Assembly (NCBI GenBank): GCA_001297265.1
Contig: LIHB01000003.1
Coordinates: 163,580-227,579, forward strand
DNA: 64,000 nucleotides
Source of the DNA: Mycosphaerella arachidis
Taxonomy: Eukaryota > Ascomycota > Dothideomycetes > Mycosphaerellales > Mycosphaerellaceae
Direction: 5' to 3'
Shown: piece by piece, positions 1 to 10,412 of the stretch
How the letters are laid out: the number at the start of each line of letters is the position of its first letter
Numbering within the stretch: the stretch's first letter is position 1
The notes under the pieces: model-generated
Seen by the model: only the letters and a program-made list of their open reading frames with translations
What the model was told of the DNA's origin: nothing
Database searches by the model: none
Translations under genes and position numbers: made by a program

Positions 1-736
1 CTCCCTCTTCGAGACAACAACACCCGTAACGATGCCCGAACATAATAGCGTAGATAGTATGCCCGGACGTCTAAAGGCGTGTCTAGATAACGAAGGTCAA
101 AAGACGCAATACTAAACGCTGTTTGGTGTCGTGTTGTCGTTGTTCGAATTGAGGAGTGTCTAAAATCTCAGTTTCCATTTTGCTGTCCGCAGGTTGGTAG
201 GGTTTCACTGTGCGCGCGTCTGTACTGTTAAGGCCTTGAAACACAACCTGTAGTGTTCAACAGGCTTCTTCAGACCTCCGGTTGGCTACAACAAGGGACC
301 AGAGTGGATTACGATCGAAGCGAAAGGTGAGTGTATTCACCGATCGCCGCTCTAGAACTAAGCACCCATGTTCATAGGCGTGCGAGCTTGCGCCTCAGCC
401 GCACCAAGAAGGACGGGCATGTCGCTGGGCGGTGCACCGCTCTGCTAACCATCAAGACAAGCTGTCGGAGGATTGTGCCACGAGCCAGAGGAAGGATGCT
501 TTGACTGTGCCTGCCTGTTGTTGTAGACACATTGTAGGTCCTACGCTAGTCTCTTCGTTTCCAAGCACCACGATCCGCACGCTATCCATCCATTGACATA
601 GACTGCACGGCTTACTAAACCTCCGGCACATAGGTTGAGTGAGGATTGGTGAGCTGAGCACAAGGCATCCTTATCGACCAGGTCTCCCTACAGTGGCCTC
701 AGCTTATGCGCCTGATTACTTCTGATCACGACGAAG
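1..736. other. Upstream region, no gene seen
   Basis: No convincing coding frame was found here. The stretch probably holds the promoter and leader of the transcription factor that starts at 737, and possibly the end of a gene outside the window. Short open frames on both strands have no recognisable motif. Confidence 0.4.
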
Positions 737-3503
737 ATGCCTGAATCGCGAGAGGAGTCGCCCGGCGACGGATACTTCAACGATCTGGCTCAACAGCCTG
801 CTGAGGCGCCTAAGGCTCATAACGATGCGAAGGAGTGGCGCACGTCACAGCAAGAGAACAACAACAGTCAGGTTCCCAAGCCAAAGAGGATAGCATGCGT
901 GCTGTGTAGGAAACGGAAATTGAAGTGCGATGGAACTAAGCCGTCGTGTGGGACGTGTACACGATTGCAACATGACTGTTCATATGATGAGGTGAGAAGG
1001 AAGAGTGGGCCGAAGAGAGGGTATGTCAAGGCGCTGGAAGCGAGGCTGGCGCAAGTTGAGACGCTGTTGAAGACGCAGGATGAACAGCCGCCGAGTAACA
1101 ATGCACAAGCGAACGGGCAGGGCAATAATATGCTGCTAGAGTATGAGAACATTGGTGTCGGAGGTAATGTGGTGCAGCATGCGTCGACTGGCTTCCCTAC
1201 TCAACCAGCGCAAGCTCAGAGTACGCTCGGGGCTGCTGGCAACCTTGACACGAATGCACCGCCTGAAGAGCCGTTTCCCTGGGAGATGATTGCACTTGGA
1301 CTGGATGAACCTCTGCCGACACAAGATATCGTCGACGACCTCAACCGGATTTACTTCGAGAAAGTGCATCCTTCTTTGCCTATGATCCACCGACCACGAT
1401 ACCACGCAGCTATGAATCTGGCACCACACATGCGACCGCCAGTCTGCTTACGCTATGCCATGTGGTGTAACGCAGCGGTAGTGTCAGACAAATACGAAGG
1501 TCTACATGAGCACTTCTACCAGCGCGCGCGAAAGTACATCCATCAGGACGAGATGAAAGGCCACGGCGAGGGCATGATCACAGTCGCGCACTGTCAAGCC
1601 TGGGCACTGCTTGCAACTCACGAGTTTAAGCTGATGTACTTCCCACGCGCCTGGATGTCTGCAGGCAGAGCCTGTCGAATGGCACAGGCGATGGGTCTGC
1701 ATAGACTGGATGGCAAGGGTCTGGATGTCAAACAGTGCATTTCTCCACCGAAAGACTGGACTGAACGTGAAGAGCGAAGAAGGACTTTCTGGATGGCGTT
1801 CTGTGTTGATCGGACCTCTAGCATTGGTACTGGGTGGCCGATGATGATTGAGGAAAAGGATATACTTACGAGTCTGCCGGCTAATGAGGATGCGTATGAG
1901 TTCAGTAAGCCGACCAAAACGATGAATCTTTCCGATGCGCTCGATCCAGCTGGACTGCCCGAGCTTTCTGGCTTTGGTGGTGTGATTTTGATGGCTTGCT
2001 TGTTTGGACGCAATCTTCTCCATTTGCACCGTCCGGCTGAGGATGATAACGACGATGATCTGAATGGCGAGTTCTGGAAGCGGCATCGCAGGATTGACAA
2101 TGTCCTGCTCAACATCGCCCTTGCGCTTCCTGAAGCTCTACGATTACCTTCTGGCCTGAACGATCCAAATGTTGTATTCCTCAACATGAACTTTCATACT
2201 TCGACGATATGCCTTCATCAAGCGGCAATTTTCAAGGCGGATAAGAATCGCATGCCGAGCAGGATTTCGGCAGAGAGTAAGATACGGTGCATCACGGCTG
2301 CGGCGGAGATTGCGAGTATCATGAGGCAGATCAGTCATTTGGATATGGCGACAGTGAGTAACAGGGCATCACGTGCATGGAGTTTGACTAACGTGTTCGC
2401 AGATGAACCCATTCATATCGTTCTGTCTCTATGTGGCAGCACGAGTCTTCGTTCAGTACCTGAAGTCGCGACCGACGGACGCTCAAGTGAAGGCATCCCT
2501 ACAATTTCTGCTGTCGGCGCTGCATGCGATCAAAATAAAGAACCCCCTGGCGGAATCCTTCTTGGCGCAGCTTGACGTAGACCTAGAAGGTGCCGGTCTT
2601 GATGACTCCCGAGAACTTCGCCTACAATTTCACCGCGGCACGACCAACAGACCTGACAAGATGCCATCAGGATGCCCGACCGAACATCTCGGCATGCGAC
2701 CTGTCTTCGGCGATCAAGGAATGGCTGCATACAACCAACCCAACCAGAAACCCATGGACACCTCCAGCGGCGCTGCTCAGTCCGGCTCCTTTGTGGGCCA
2801 TACCGGTGACGGCGTCAGCGACGCCTCACCGTACGAAGCACGCAGCACAAGCTACAGCATGAATGTTCCCATCCGCAACCCCAGCTCCCTCGACGCCAAA
2901 AATTTTCCTGGTCCGTATAAGAGCCCCGCGTTAGGTGCTACGGCCGCGGACATGGACACAAGTCCTGATGGGAGCAATGGTGATCATCAGACTCCTGGGT
3001 CGAGTACGCAGTCTTATAACCAGAATGGGTCTAGTCATTCGTCGAGTCATACGGGGTATTCGCCACAGTCGCATTCGCAGGCTCAGCAGCAACAACAGCA
3101 ACATGATCAGACGAACAGAGCTGGGACTGCGCAGGACGATCAACTTGCTGCTATGTTTGATCCCAATAATGCTATGTTCACTGATGGCTTTGACATGCAA
3201 ACTTTCCAGAATTCTGCTGCTGTCGGGCAGCATAGTGGGTTTGTTTTGCCGCAGCAGTGGGGTGATCATTCGAATGGATTGACATCGGGGATGGGGCCGG
3301 GAAGCGGCATGACCCCTGGGCCTTCGACAACAAGAGGGATAATGAATGGGTATGCGGGTTATGAGATGATAAGTGGCATGTCTGATGGGATGTCTGATCA
3401 GGATTGGAATTCGCTGCTGGAGAGTTTCACCGGGTGGGATACGGGAATGGAGCATATGGGTAGCATGCAGGAGAGTATGGAGAGAGTCACGAGGTGGATT
3501 TGA
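737..3503 (+). CDS. Zn2Cys6 fungal transcription factor
   Basis: A nuclear DNA-binding regulator of 905 aa in two exons (737-2353 and 2403-3503). The 49-nt intron 2354-2402 starts GTGAGT, ends CAG and joins in phase 0. Six cysteines at residues 54, 57, 64, 71, 74 and 81 give the C-x2-C-x6-C-x6-C-x2-C-x6-C binuclear zinc cluster. A basic linker and a short heptad-like segment (ALEARLAQVETLLK) follow, as in dimerising members. The middle third resembles the fungal-specific transcription factor domain (HPSLPMIHRP, then WTEREERRRTFWMAF). The C-terminal third is rich in Ser, Gly, Gln and Met, has a short Gln run, and probably serves activation. The linker differs from XlnR and AmyR as I remember them, so I give no gene symbol and infer no target genes. 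Confidence 0.93.
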
Positions 3504-3889
3504 AGGAGAACGCGGAATGTCGGGATGGGTGTATGTGCAGAGCTGGCTATGGTGTGCGGATGTTGGAGGTATAATGGACAATTTGGAGGAAGGATGATAC
3601 CAGGCTTTGAAGTTTGCAGGATACAGCGTGGAAGGTTCGGGTGAGGGAGCAAGCTCTATACTCCATTGACGAATGCTATGAGCACCATACATCTTATCTC
3701 TTTATGTTCACATATATGTTCATGCCGTCTGCGCGGGCGTTCTCGTCTGACTCTAATCCCCACGTATCTCCGTCCCGAGGCTTTGGCTCGATGTCAAACA
3801 TCCCCAAACCCCATGTCGCATCCCCGAAAGAGACGTGAGGCACGTCCAATCCATCATCCTCTCTCGCACCAACGTCTTCCCACCTCATC
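3504..3889. other. Spacer between transcription factor and HIT gene
   Basis: No gene seen. It should contain the 3' end of the transcription factor transcript and the promoter of the HIT gene on the same strand. Confidence 0.4.
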
Positions 3890-4546
3890 ATGTCGATGTC
3901 ACTAGAGACCCACTACCCCATTTCCTGCGCCTTCTGCAGAATCGCCGACGCCTACCCTCCCGAACCCTCCCCCATCCCCACAACCGCCGATCCGGAGAAT
4001 GTCGATCCACAATGTCATCTCATCCTCTCCACGCCTCTCGTCCTCGCATTCTTGGACATCATGCCCATCTCCCCGGGCCACATCCTTCTCACGACCCGCA
4101 AACACTACCGTAAACTCTCCGACCTCCAACCAGCTCATACAACAAGCACGAAGGACACAACCTGGACCGCCGCCCGCGAACGCGAAGAAGTGAGGGAAGC
4201 AAGCAGAGCGCTGGGCGAATGGCTCCCTATCGTGAGTAGAGCGCTGTGTAAAGCCACGGGAATCGAAGATTGGAATGTCGTGCAGAATAATGGAGAAAGG
4301 GCGGCGCAGGTTGTACCGCATATTCACTTTCATTTGATTCCGCGGTATCAGGAGGGGCGTGAGGAAATGAATAGGAATGGGAGGACGGATTGGGGAGCAT
4401 TGAAGAGTTGGAGGATGTTTGGACGGGGAAGTCGGGAGGATTTGGATGATGAAGAGGGGGCGCAAATGGCGGGCGCGCTAAGGGATGCACTGCGTGAAGA
4501 GGTTGGGCAGGGAGGTCAGGGAGATGAGAAGAAGGCGAAGCTGTGA
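3890..4546 (+). CDS. HIT-family nucleotide hydrolase/transferase
   Basis: A single-exon protein of 218 aa. Near the N-terminus is CAFC (residues 13-16), like the HINT-type zinc-site start. Then come SPGHILLTTRKHY, the usual beta hairpin of the fold, and the histidine triad H144-I-H146-F-H148 with the preceding NNG at 133-135. HIT proteins hydrolyse or transfer nucleoside phosphoramidates or dinucleotides, and the central histidine forms the nucleotidyl intermediate. The tail of about 70 residues is charged and low complexity. A second ATG two codons downstream could also serve as start. The gene converges with the F-box-like gene that ends at 4684. The substrate cannot be told from sequence. 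Confidence 0.9.
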   Translation: MSMSLETHYPISCAFCRIADAYPPEPSPIPTTADPENVDPQCHLILSTPLVLAFLDIMPISPGHILLTTRKHYRKLSDLQPAHTTSTKDTTWTAAREREEVREASRALGEWLPIVSRALCKATGIEDWNVVQNNGERAAQVVPHIHFHLIPRYQEGREEMNRNGRTDWGALKSWRMFGRGSREDLDDEEGAQMAGALRDALREEVGQGGQGDEKKAKL

Positions 4547-4683
4547 GGAGCTTAGAAAGGTAGTGATGGAGGCTGGGAATGGTGGTGTGACGATTGGAAC
4601 TACTGCCACGGCAACAAGTGCACCCATTCGCCTCGTGGATAGTTCAGCGCTCCGACAACCCAGGCATCATCCTCCACCTCATG

Positions 4684-5634
4684 CTAGTGACAAAAGATAG
4701 GATCTGCGCGCCGATCAAGAAGCTGGACGACCACGCGACATACCGTATACCTCTCCAACCACTCCGAAAGACGCTCTTCGGACGACAAAAACCGCTCTGC
4801 CCGGGTTTCAGGCCCATTCGTACAAGCCTCCAGGCTATATCGCGGCCCACCCTCGAGAGTCTTCAGATTCAGGCACCGCAGAGGTGGGGATCTGCCAAGA
4901 GTGACGGGATATGTAAAACTCCACCACACCGCCCAAAGGTACATTTCAGCCTCTGTAAGTCGCGGTAAGGAGTCGAAATGTCCGGAAATTAGGCTTGACA
5001 GGAATGGGCGCACGATTGGCATAACCTGTCGGCATGGTTCTGAAAAATCGAGCCGGGAAAAGCAGCACTCACCTGCATCAAACGATACGAGTCCCAACGA
5101 GTATAATCTGAGAAGCGCAGCACGACTCGCGTTCGGTACGGCCTCATGTACGGATCGATCGTGAATTGGTCACACGTCATAAGGTTTCTGGAATCGGGCT
5201 TCCGTCTCACGTCCAGTTCCAGTGCAGTTGGTATTACACCATACTGTGCTTCATCGCTCAGCTCTGATGCGAACCGCGCGCTCACAGCTAGGAGATGCTC
5301 TATACAAAAAGTGGCGTATTTTTGTAGGACTTGATGATCTTGGGTCCCAGCTTTTAAGGTGTCCTACGTGATTGGTGTCAGCCAATGTCTCAAGGAAACA
5401 GACCGCTTAGAGGATACAATATTCGAAAGATCCTGGTACGTCTGGTCGACTGCGCCAGTTGCCTGAGTACTCTCTGCGCCAAACGCTTCTGCGATCGATT
5501 CGAAGGCATCCGAGAACTTCGTGATAAATGAGATCGCGCAGTTCTCGTGGCAATTTGAAGAAGTTGAAGGTGTGGCCAATGAAGAAGTTGTACTTGACTG
5601 GAATGTCACGTCGATCGGGGAAGATTGATGCCAT
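4684..5634 (-). CDS. F-box-like (PRELRDLIY-type) hypothetical protein
   Basis: A minus-strand gene reconstructed as three exons: 5634-5440, 5363-5073 and 5025-4684, giving 275 aa. Residues after the start read FKLPRELRDLIYHEVL, the short F-box-like helix pair common in large Dothideomycete families of unknown function. Exon 2 encodes a helical segment (QKYATFCIEHLLAVSARF); exon 3 has WAVWWSF. Intron 2 (5072-5026, 47 nt) has donor GTGAGT and acceptor CAG and keeps phase 0 on both sides. Intron 1 (donor GTACCA, acceptor TAG after a CTGAC branch site) is less certain. All three frames stay open once joined. The role is unknown. By analogy the N-terminus may bind Skp1, but no substrate domain is recognisable. 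Confidence 0.6.
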
Positions 5635-6430
5635 TGCAGTGATAGGTGAAGGTCCGGGAAAGAGTTCTGTACCGTCAGGCTTACAAGCATAGTGTACTCA
5701 TTGGAATAGCTGCGCAAGAGCTCGAGAGCAGTAATCTTGGAGCCATTGGCAAACACCGGCATACCGCTTTTGGGAAAAGTATATCTGATGCCAGCCGTGG
5801 CTATGCAGCATTGCAATCACACAACGCAACACATCTCAGAAGAAGCAATAGCAACAGGGACAACCAACACCGAACAAGGTGCCCAAGGACGATGCGCAAG
5901 GTGTTGTTGTGTTTTTAAGTCAAGACATGCAGGTAGAGGGCGTTACTGAACCCAGGCAAAGAGGACAATCCTCGTCCAGCCATCGTGGAAAGCAGACTGG
6001 AAACCCATACTCTACAGCCGAAATTGCAACAGGATAGTCTACTGTCAGATATATGCCGCTGCTTCTGCTTGCCGAGACCGCATGCAGCTGCCAAGCTGTT
6101 GTTTGTCCGGCGTGTGCCTAGGCGATGTCTGCTGCCCCTGTACGGAATGCACCGCTGCCTTCAGCTGAGACTCATGCCGGTTGCCGCCAAAGCACATGTA
6201 TAACTGCACTTAAGCCAAGCTACAACGGAGAGTCAACATAAGAAGGCGGCACTGTACGGGACACACATTCAAGACCAGCTTGGACGAGGTAGCAGCTGCA
6301 GGGAATTCTCATCATACCATCTTTGACCAACGTGAACATCGGCAACATCCCATACAAGTTCAATGCTCAGGGTCCTGCCGAGGGGCGCCAGCCAGAAATA
6401 TAGGACTATCTAAAATATGGCCCGCCAGCT
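5635..6430. other. Intergenic, between divergent genes
   Basis: This is the shared upstream region of the F-box-like gene (minus) and the coiled-coil gene (plus). No ATG-started gene is convincing. A plus-strand frame at about 5949-6171 is open without an ATG and is unusually rich in cysteine towards its end; see findings. Confidence 0.35.
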
Positions 6431-7197
6431 ATGACGATACAAAGACAGCAGCATGATCAGACATCGTACAATGCGAACACCAGCAATGGGACTGTGCGTC
6501 AACCTCACCCATTCACTCCGCTCGCTACAAACGCCACACCGGTCCAAAACTTCGTCGGTCCGAGCAACCATTCCTACGCGACAACCCATAATCAGCAGCA
6601 AACCGCCGTTCCTGACAACCAGATGTTACCAGCATCCACGCAGCCACAGATTCAACAGAGGCCGTCAGCAGTTTATTGGAAGAGCCGCGCTCAGCAAGCC
6701 GAAATCTGTAACAATACTTTGAACGCCCAGAGCGCTGAGCTTCAGAAGCTTCAGAAGCGATTGGAGCAGACGAGGAAGGATCTGCAGAATGCCAACTGGG
6801 CGCGGCAGCAGCTTGAGTTCAAGAATAAGGAGCTCGAGAGGCAAGTTGCAAATCCTCAGAAGGGCCGAGAGAATGCTACTGCAATAGCACATCAAATGGT
6901 TGATTTGGAAATTGGGTCGTAGCAGACGCTGCATTGTTCCCTGGCTCGAATTGTTGAACTCTGTGAATAGAGAACATCATACTACCCTCACAGGTTATGT
7001 TTGGCGGCTCTTTTCGCGGTATTGAAGAACTGCAAGGCCATTACAACAATCTCTATCGCGTATCCGATGGATTGAAGGAAGAGTTACAAGTTGCGCAGGA
7101 TGCGCGCGATGAGGCCGAGGAGCTTGCCAAGAGGATAGTTGGTTTACGGCTGGACGCAAAGAAGGCACAAAGAGTAAAGAAATGGTTTCGCCCGTGA
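6431..7197 (+). CDS. Small coiled-coil protein, paralog of the gene at 9014
   Basis: A gene of two likely exons, 6431-6898 and 6994-7197, about 223 aa. The first 75 residues are Gln, Asn, Thr and Pro rich and probably disordered. From YWKSRAQQAE onward the sequence is a long amphipathic helix with heptad spacing of Leu (ELQKLQKRLEQTRKDLQ). Exon 2 continues it (HYNNLYRVSDGLKEELQVAQ) and ends in a basic tail. The acceptor at 6991-6993 (CAG) is good; the donor at 6899 (GTTGAT) is weak, so that boundary is tentative. The same helix pattern recurs in the gene at 9014. No enzyme motif, signal peptide or membrane span is seen. The function is unknown; a structural or oligomerising role is only a guess. 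Confidence 0.5.
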
Positions 7198-9013
7198 GCA
7201 ATTGAACAGTCTCTTTTCAGTCACTATCGGCAAAGACTACGCTCGCATTACTACAATCTTCAGGGGCTAGAACGTTTACACAGAGTCCGTCACTGGCTGG
7301 GCAATCAGCGAGAACACAGTACCTGGATACGTCTCTGTGGACCGTTGCCGAAGTACCTTTCAGATCTGGTTCCGGTAGTATAGCTGATGTCACCATAGCA
7401 GCCATCGCAGTGGAGAATTTTAAGTTGGCGTTTCGCTCGCTGCACGAGATCAAATTGGCAGTATGATGTTGCCAGGGCCTGCACTTTGGCTGAGACGATG
7501 ATGGATTTGCCTCGAGGGCAGAAGTTTGCATTAGGCGCTGGCTCTGGGAAAGTGCACAAGGGCAAAGCTGATGCTGAACACAAGGTCGGAGGCTTTCATC
7601 TTGGCGACGACGGGGGTGAGCACAGGCAGAGGGGAGGCCACGCTCAGAGACGCGTACCTTGATCTTTACAAATCACTATCTACTTCGTACACTGACGGAC
7701 AGGGACGGCCATAGATCCAGCAGGATCCGCGCAAAATGGGCATATGTGCTGGAGTGAGCTCTGGACAATGGCTGCGCCAGCCATATCTGCCATCTGAGTT
7801 CTAACTACTCGAGAGAGTGTTTTCTGACGACCGAACTGCGAGCCATACAAGCTTGACTCTCAGATCGAAGCTCGACTAGTGGAGGATGCCAGCAAGAGAC
7901 AAGATAAAGTGTGGCGGTTGCATGCCAAGGGTTAGATCTAGACGCTGGTCCGCATGCTCGACACGTGGGAGGTATGATTGACCGAGTATTCGTGTCTAAC
8001 ACAGGAGCGCACTCCGTGCTGATATATCGAGATGCCGCGTTTCTGGAGCCACGCCGCACCCTCGTGCCGGAGCTGGAGGCGCTCTTCCCGAAGGATCGCA
8101 TCAAGCTTCGAATCTGTCTAGATCAGCGCCCACGGCAGTGCCGACTGGTGAACAACACTGCATACCAATTTCGCGGTCCATCTCTCCGCTGGTGAGGTAA
8201 GACTCACTCTCTTCATCCGATGAATAACCACGGCTCGTCCATGCTCGGCATGGCTACATCCCATGATCTGAGCGTCTGAAGCGGTCTGATAGAGGAGACA
8301 TTGCGTAATAGATGCTTCTATCTTTGCCTTTTACCCCGGAGTGCCTTAACACCTGCAGGCGGAATGGTCGGCGCCAGGGAAAAGGAAGTGAAGAGGGCCA
8401 TGTGCATCACCGTGCCTTCCAAGTCTTTTAGGATGCAAATGGGGTGTGCCGTCTACGCGCTGCGGACTGTAAGTCCTCGACCAAAAACAAGTACAAAGGA
8501 CGTCGTGCAAGTCACGCCTCTGCGAAGATCAGCAAGACGACAGACCGAGACCTTGGTTCTGTACGGACTGAGAGCGATGCTCATAATCGATGCCCGATGC
8601 AGGGAGAGCAGTTGCACAGATGGACAGAGTAGCGTACTGACCATGTTATACACTCAAGCTTGATGGTGTATCAGCTGACGACGCTAGTCTTGTAGCATGC
8701 AGCTCATCCGCAGGCATCAGCGTAAGCGAGCTGTGTACACTGGGGAGTACTGCACAGATGACCACTCGCGATGATCATCTGACAAAGTGACGCACACGCC
8801 ATTCCTATGATTTGGGGGGGGGAAGCGACCACCTTCACCAATGGCTTCTCGCGCCGTCGTCTTCCTGCGAGACATACTTACAGGTGATCGCGGCGTTCAA
8901 CGAAGGTGTATCACTGGCTTGGCACTTACATAGGGTACCCGACAGTTCTTGATTAAGCAGTGGTGGTCAGCTTGCCCGATACTATCGGGCATATAACACC
9001 AAACAAATGCCAA
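7198..9013. other. Gene-poor stretch between coiled-coil paralogs
   Basis: No gene could be assigned. A plus-strand frame from about 7221 is open for 86 codons behind an acceptor-like TTTTCAG and can be joined through a possible intron to a frame ending near 7672. Pieces at 7890-8200 and 8440-8630 look faintly coding. None has a start codon in a sensible place, and competing frames look equally good. Confidence 0.3.
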
Positions 9014-9457
9014 ATGATCGACACGCTATCCACGCCAATCTTTTCAAGAAGCACAATCAAGCACATTTCGGACGACATGGTTGAAGAGTCACATCCGCGA
9101 CCATTCATGTCTTACTTACAACCTATAAGCACGAACGATCAATACAAGTACAACATCGCCTGTCGAAATATGCAGCTCAAGCCATCGAACACAAAGTCCA
9201 ATGCCGCGGTGACCTGTGTTGGGGCACCGACAATTCCATGGACCGTGTATCAGTGGAGGAGCGCTGCGCAGCAATATTACCAGCAAGCCTGTCAGCTCAA
9301 GAAGGAGAACGAAGCATGGAGGACTCACTACCAAAAGCTTTACCGTGTACATCTGGAGACGCTGAAGGCTCTGGAGAGAGCGGAGGAGGACAGAGATAAG
9401 GCGAGGAAGCTGGCGAGGAAGATCGCTGCGCTGAGATTTGGGATCGAGAGGATGTGA
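9014..9457 (+). CDS. Small coiled-coil protein, paralog of the gene at 6431
   Basis: A single open frame of 147 aa from the first in-frame ATG (the frame opens earlier on a GTG, which is unlikely as a fungal start). The N-terminal half is polar and unstructured in appearance. The C-terminal half is helical: VYQWRSAAQQYYQQ, then HYQKLYRVHLETLKALERA, then a basic run ending in ALRFGIERM. This matches the arrangement in the gene at 6431 (YWKSRAQQ, HYNNLYRVSDGL, a basic end), including the HYxxLYRV signature. The N-terminus here is shorter. The function is unknown. An ATG at residue 24 or later is also possible. Confidence 0.5.
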   Translation: MIDTLSTPIFSRSTIKHISDDMVEESHPRPFMSYLQPISTNDQYKYNIACRNMQLKPSNTKSNAAVTCVGAPTIPWTVYQWRSAAQQYYQQACQLKKENEAWRTHYQKLYRVHLETLKALERAEEDRDKARKLARKIAALRFGIERM

Positions 9458-9791
9458 TTGAGATGCGAGTATCCCGATGGCTTCTTATTTTGGACACCTT
9501 TCTCTGGATACCGGTTGTGCTTACACGGCCCTTACAAACACACAATTCAACCATGCCAGTGCCCTAGTGACACGCTCGATCCTCAACCCACCACGCCGAT
9601 ATACGAGATCTTGGCATCCGTGTGGCGGCGCCATGTATCACGAAGAACGGCTCTCTCCCAGAAATCGGTTGGTCGTCACAGCGGAGTCAATGTTCAAGGA
9701 CGAGGCTACATTCTCGTTATGAAGTTGGCAAATATGTTTGTAATATCGCCCAGTCTTGGCACGTTCAACGCAGTAGCTACTCGAAAGCAGA

Positions 9792-9798
9792 TATAAGA
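9792..9798 (+). promoter_or_regulatory. TATA-like box of the secreted peptide gene
   Basis: TATAAGA lies 113 nt before the ATG of the cysteine-rich peptide gene, followed by a CT-rich leader with several CATCA/CTTCTC tracts typical of strongly transcribed fungal genes. Seen by eye only. Confidence 0.35.
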
Positions 9799-9910
9799 CT
9801 TCGCCACTACACTTCTACTGATGATCTCTCTACATCAATCACTTCTCAGCCTCAGCAAGCTTGACATCGACCTCTTGCTATTCCATTCCGCTAAGCTTCA
9901 GAAGAGCACA

Positions 9911-10200
9911 ATGAAGTCATCATTCTTCTTCGTCATCACTGCTGTGGTAGTTCTCGCTCGTGCCGTCGCAGTGCCAGACGCGGGTAATGAGATGATGCCT
10001 CGTCAAAGTGCACCCAAGAAGGTAGACTTGTTCAAGGTTCAAACCGTACTCTATACAAGGCTGACGAGTCTACGTAGTGTGGCTGGAAACAAATTGGGGT
10101 GGCCACATGCTGCGACCTGGCTTGCGTCAACAGTGGAGGCACGTGCGACAAAGGATGCTGTTGGAAGAATGGGAGTGGGGATGTGATGTATCTTTGCTGA
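9911..10200 (+). CDS. Cysteine-rich small secreted protein (candidate effector)
   Basis: Two exons, 9911-10021 and 10078-10200, encode 77 aa. The intron 10022-10077 (56 nt) begins GTAGAC, has a GCTGAC branch site and ends TAG; both exons are in phase 0. Residues 1-20 form a classic signal peptide (MKSSFFFVITAVVVLARAVA). A short pro-like segment follows and ends in a Lys-Lys pair exactly at the exon junction, a possible Kex2-type cleavage site. The last 40 residues hold eight cysteines spaced C-x9-CC-x3-C-x6-C-x3-CC-x11-C and end on a cysteine, a spacing suited to a disulfide-knot fold. Small size, secretion signal and even cysteine number fit fungal effectors or antimicrobial-type peptides. 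I recognise no named family. Confidence 0.72.
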
Positions 10201-10412
10201 TTCTGCAAGATGACAACGTAATGGAAAGAAAAGATAAAAGGGGCGTATTCGTTATGAGAATGGCACTAGGTTCAACCGTTTACTACTCAATCGTACGCAA
10301 ATCGCAAAGCATAAGCAAACTCATAGGCACATGTGGAAATGTCATCATCTCTCGTGCATATGGTGACTTCCATCTCTTGTGCAGTATCGGTGCTGCTTCC
10401 AACTGATCTCAC

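Noticed and set aside
10022..10186. Unspliced continuation of the secreted peptide frame
   Set aside because: It loses all the cysteines and gives no sensible protein, while the spliced form gives eight evenly placed cysteines.
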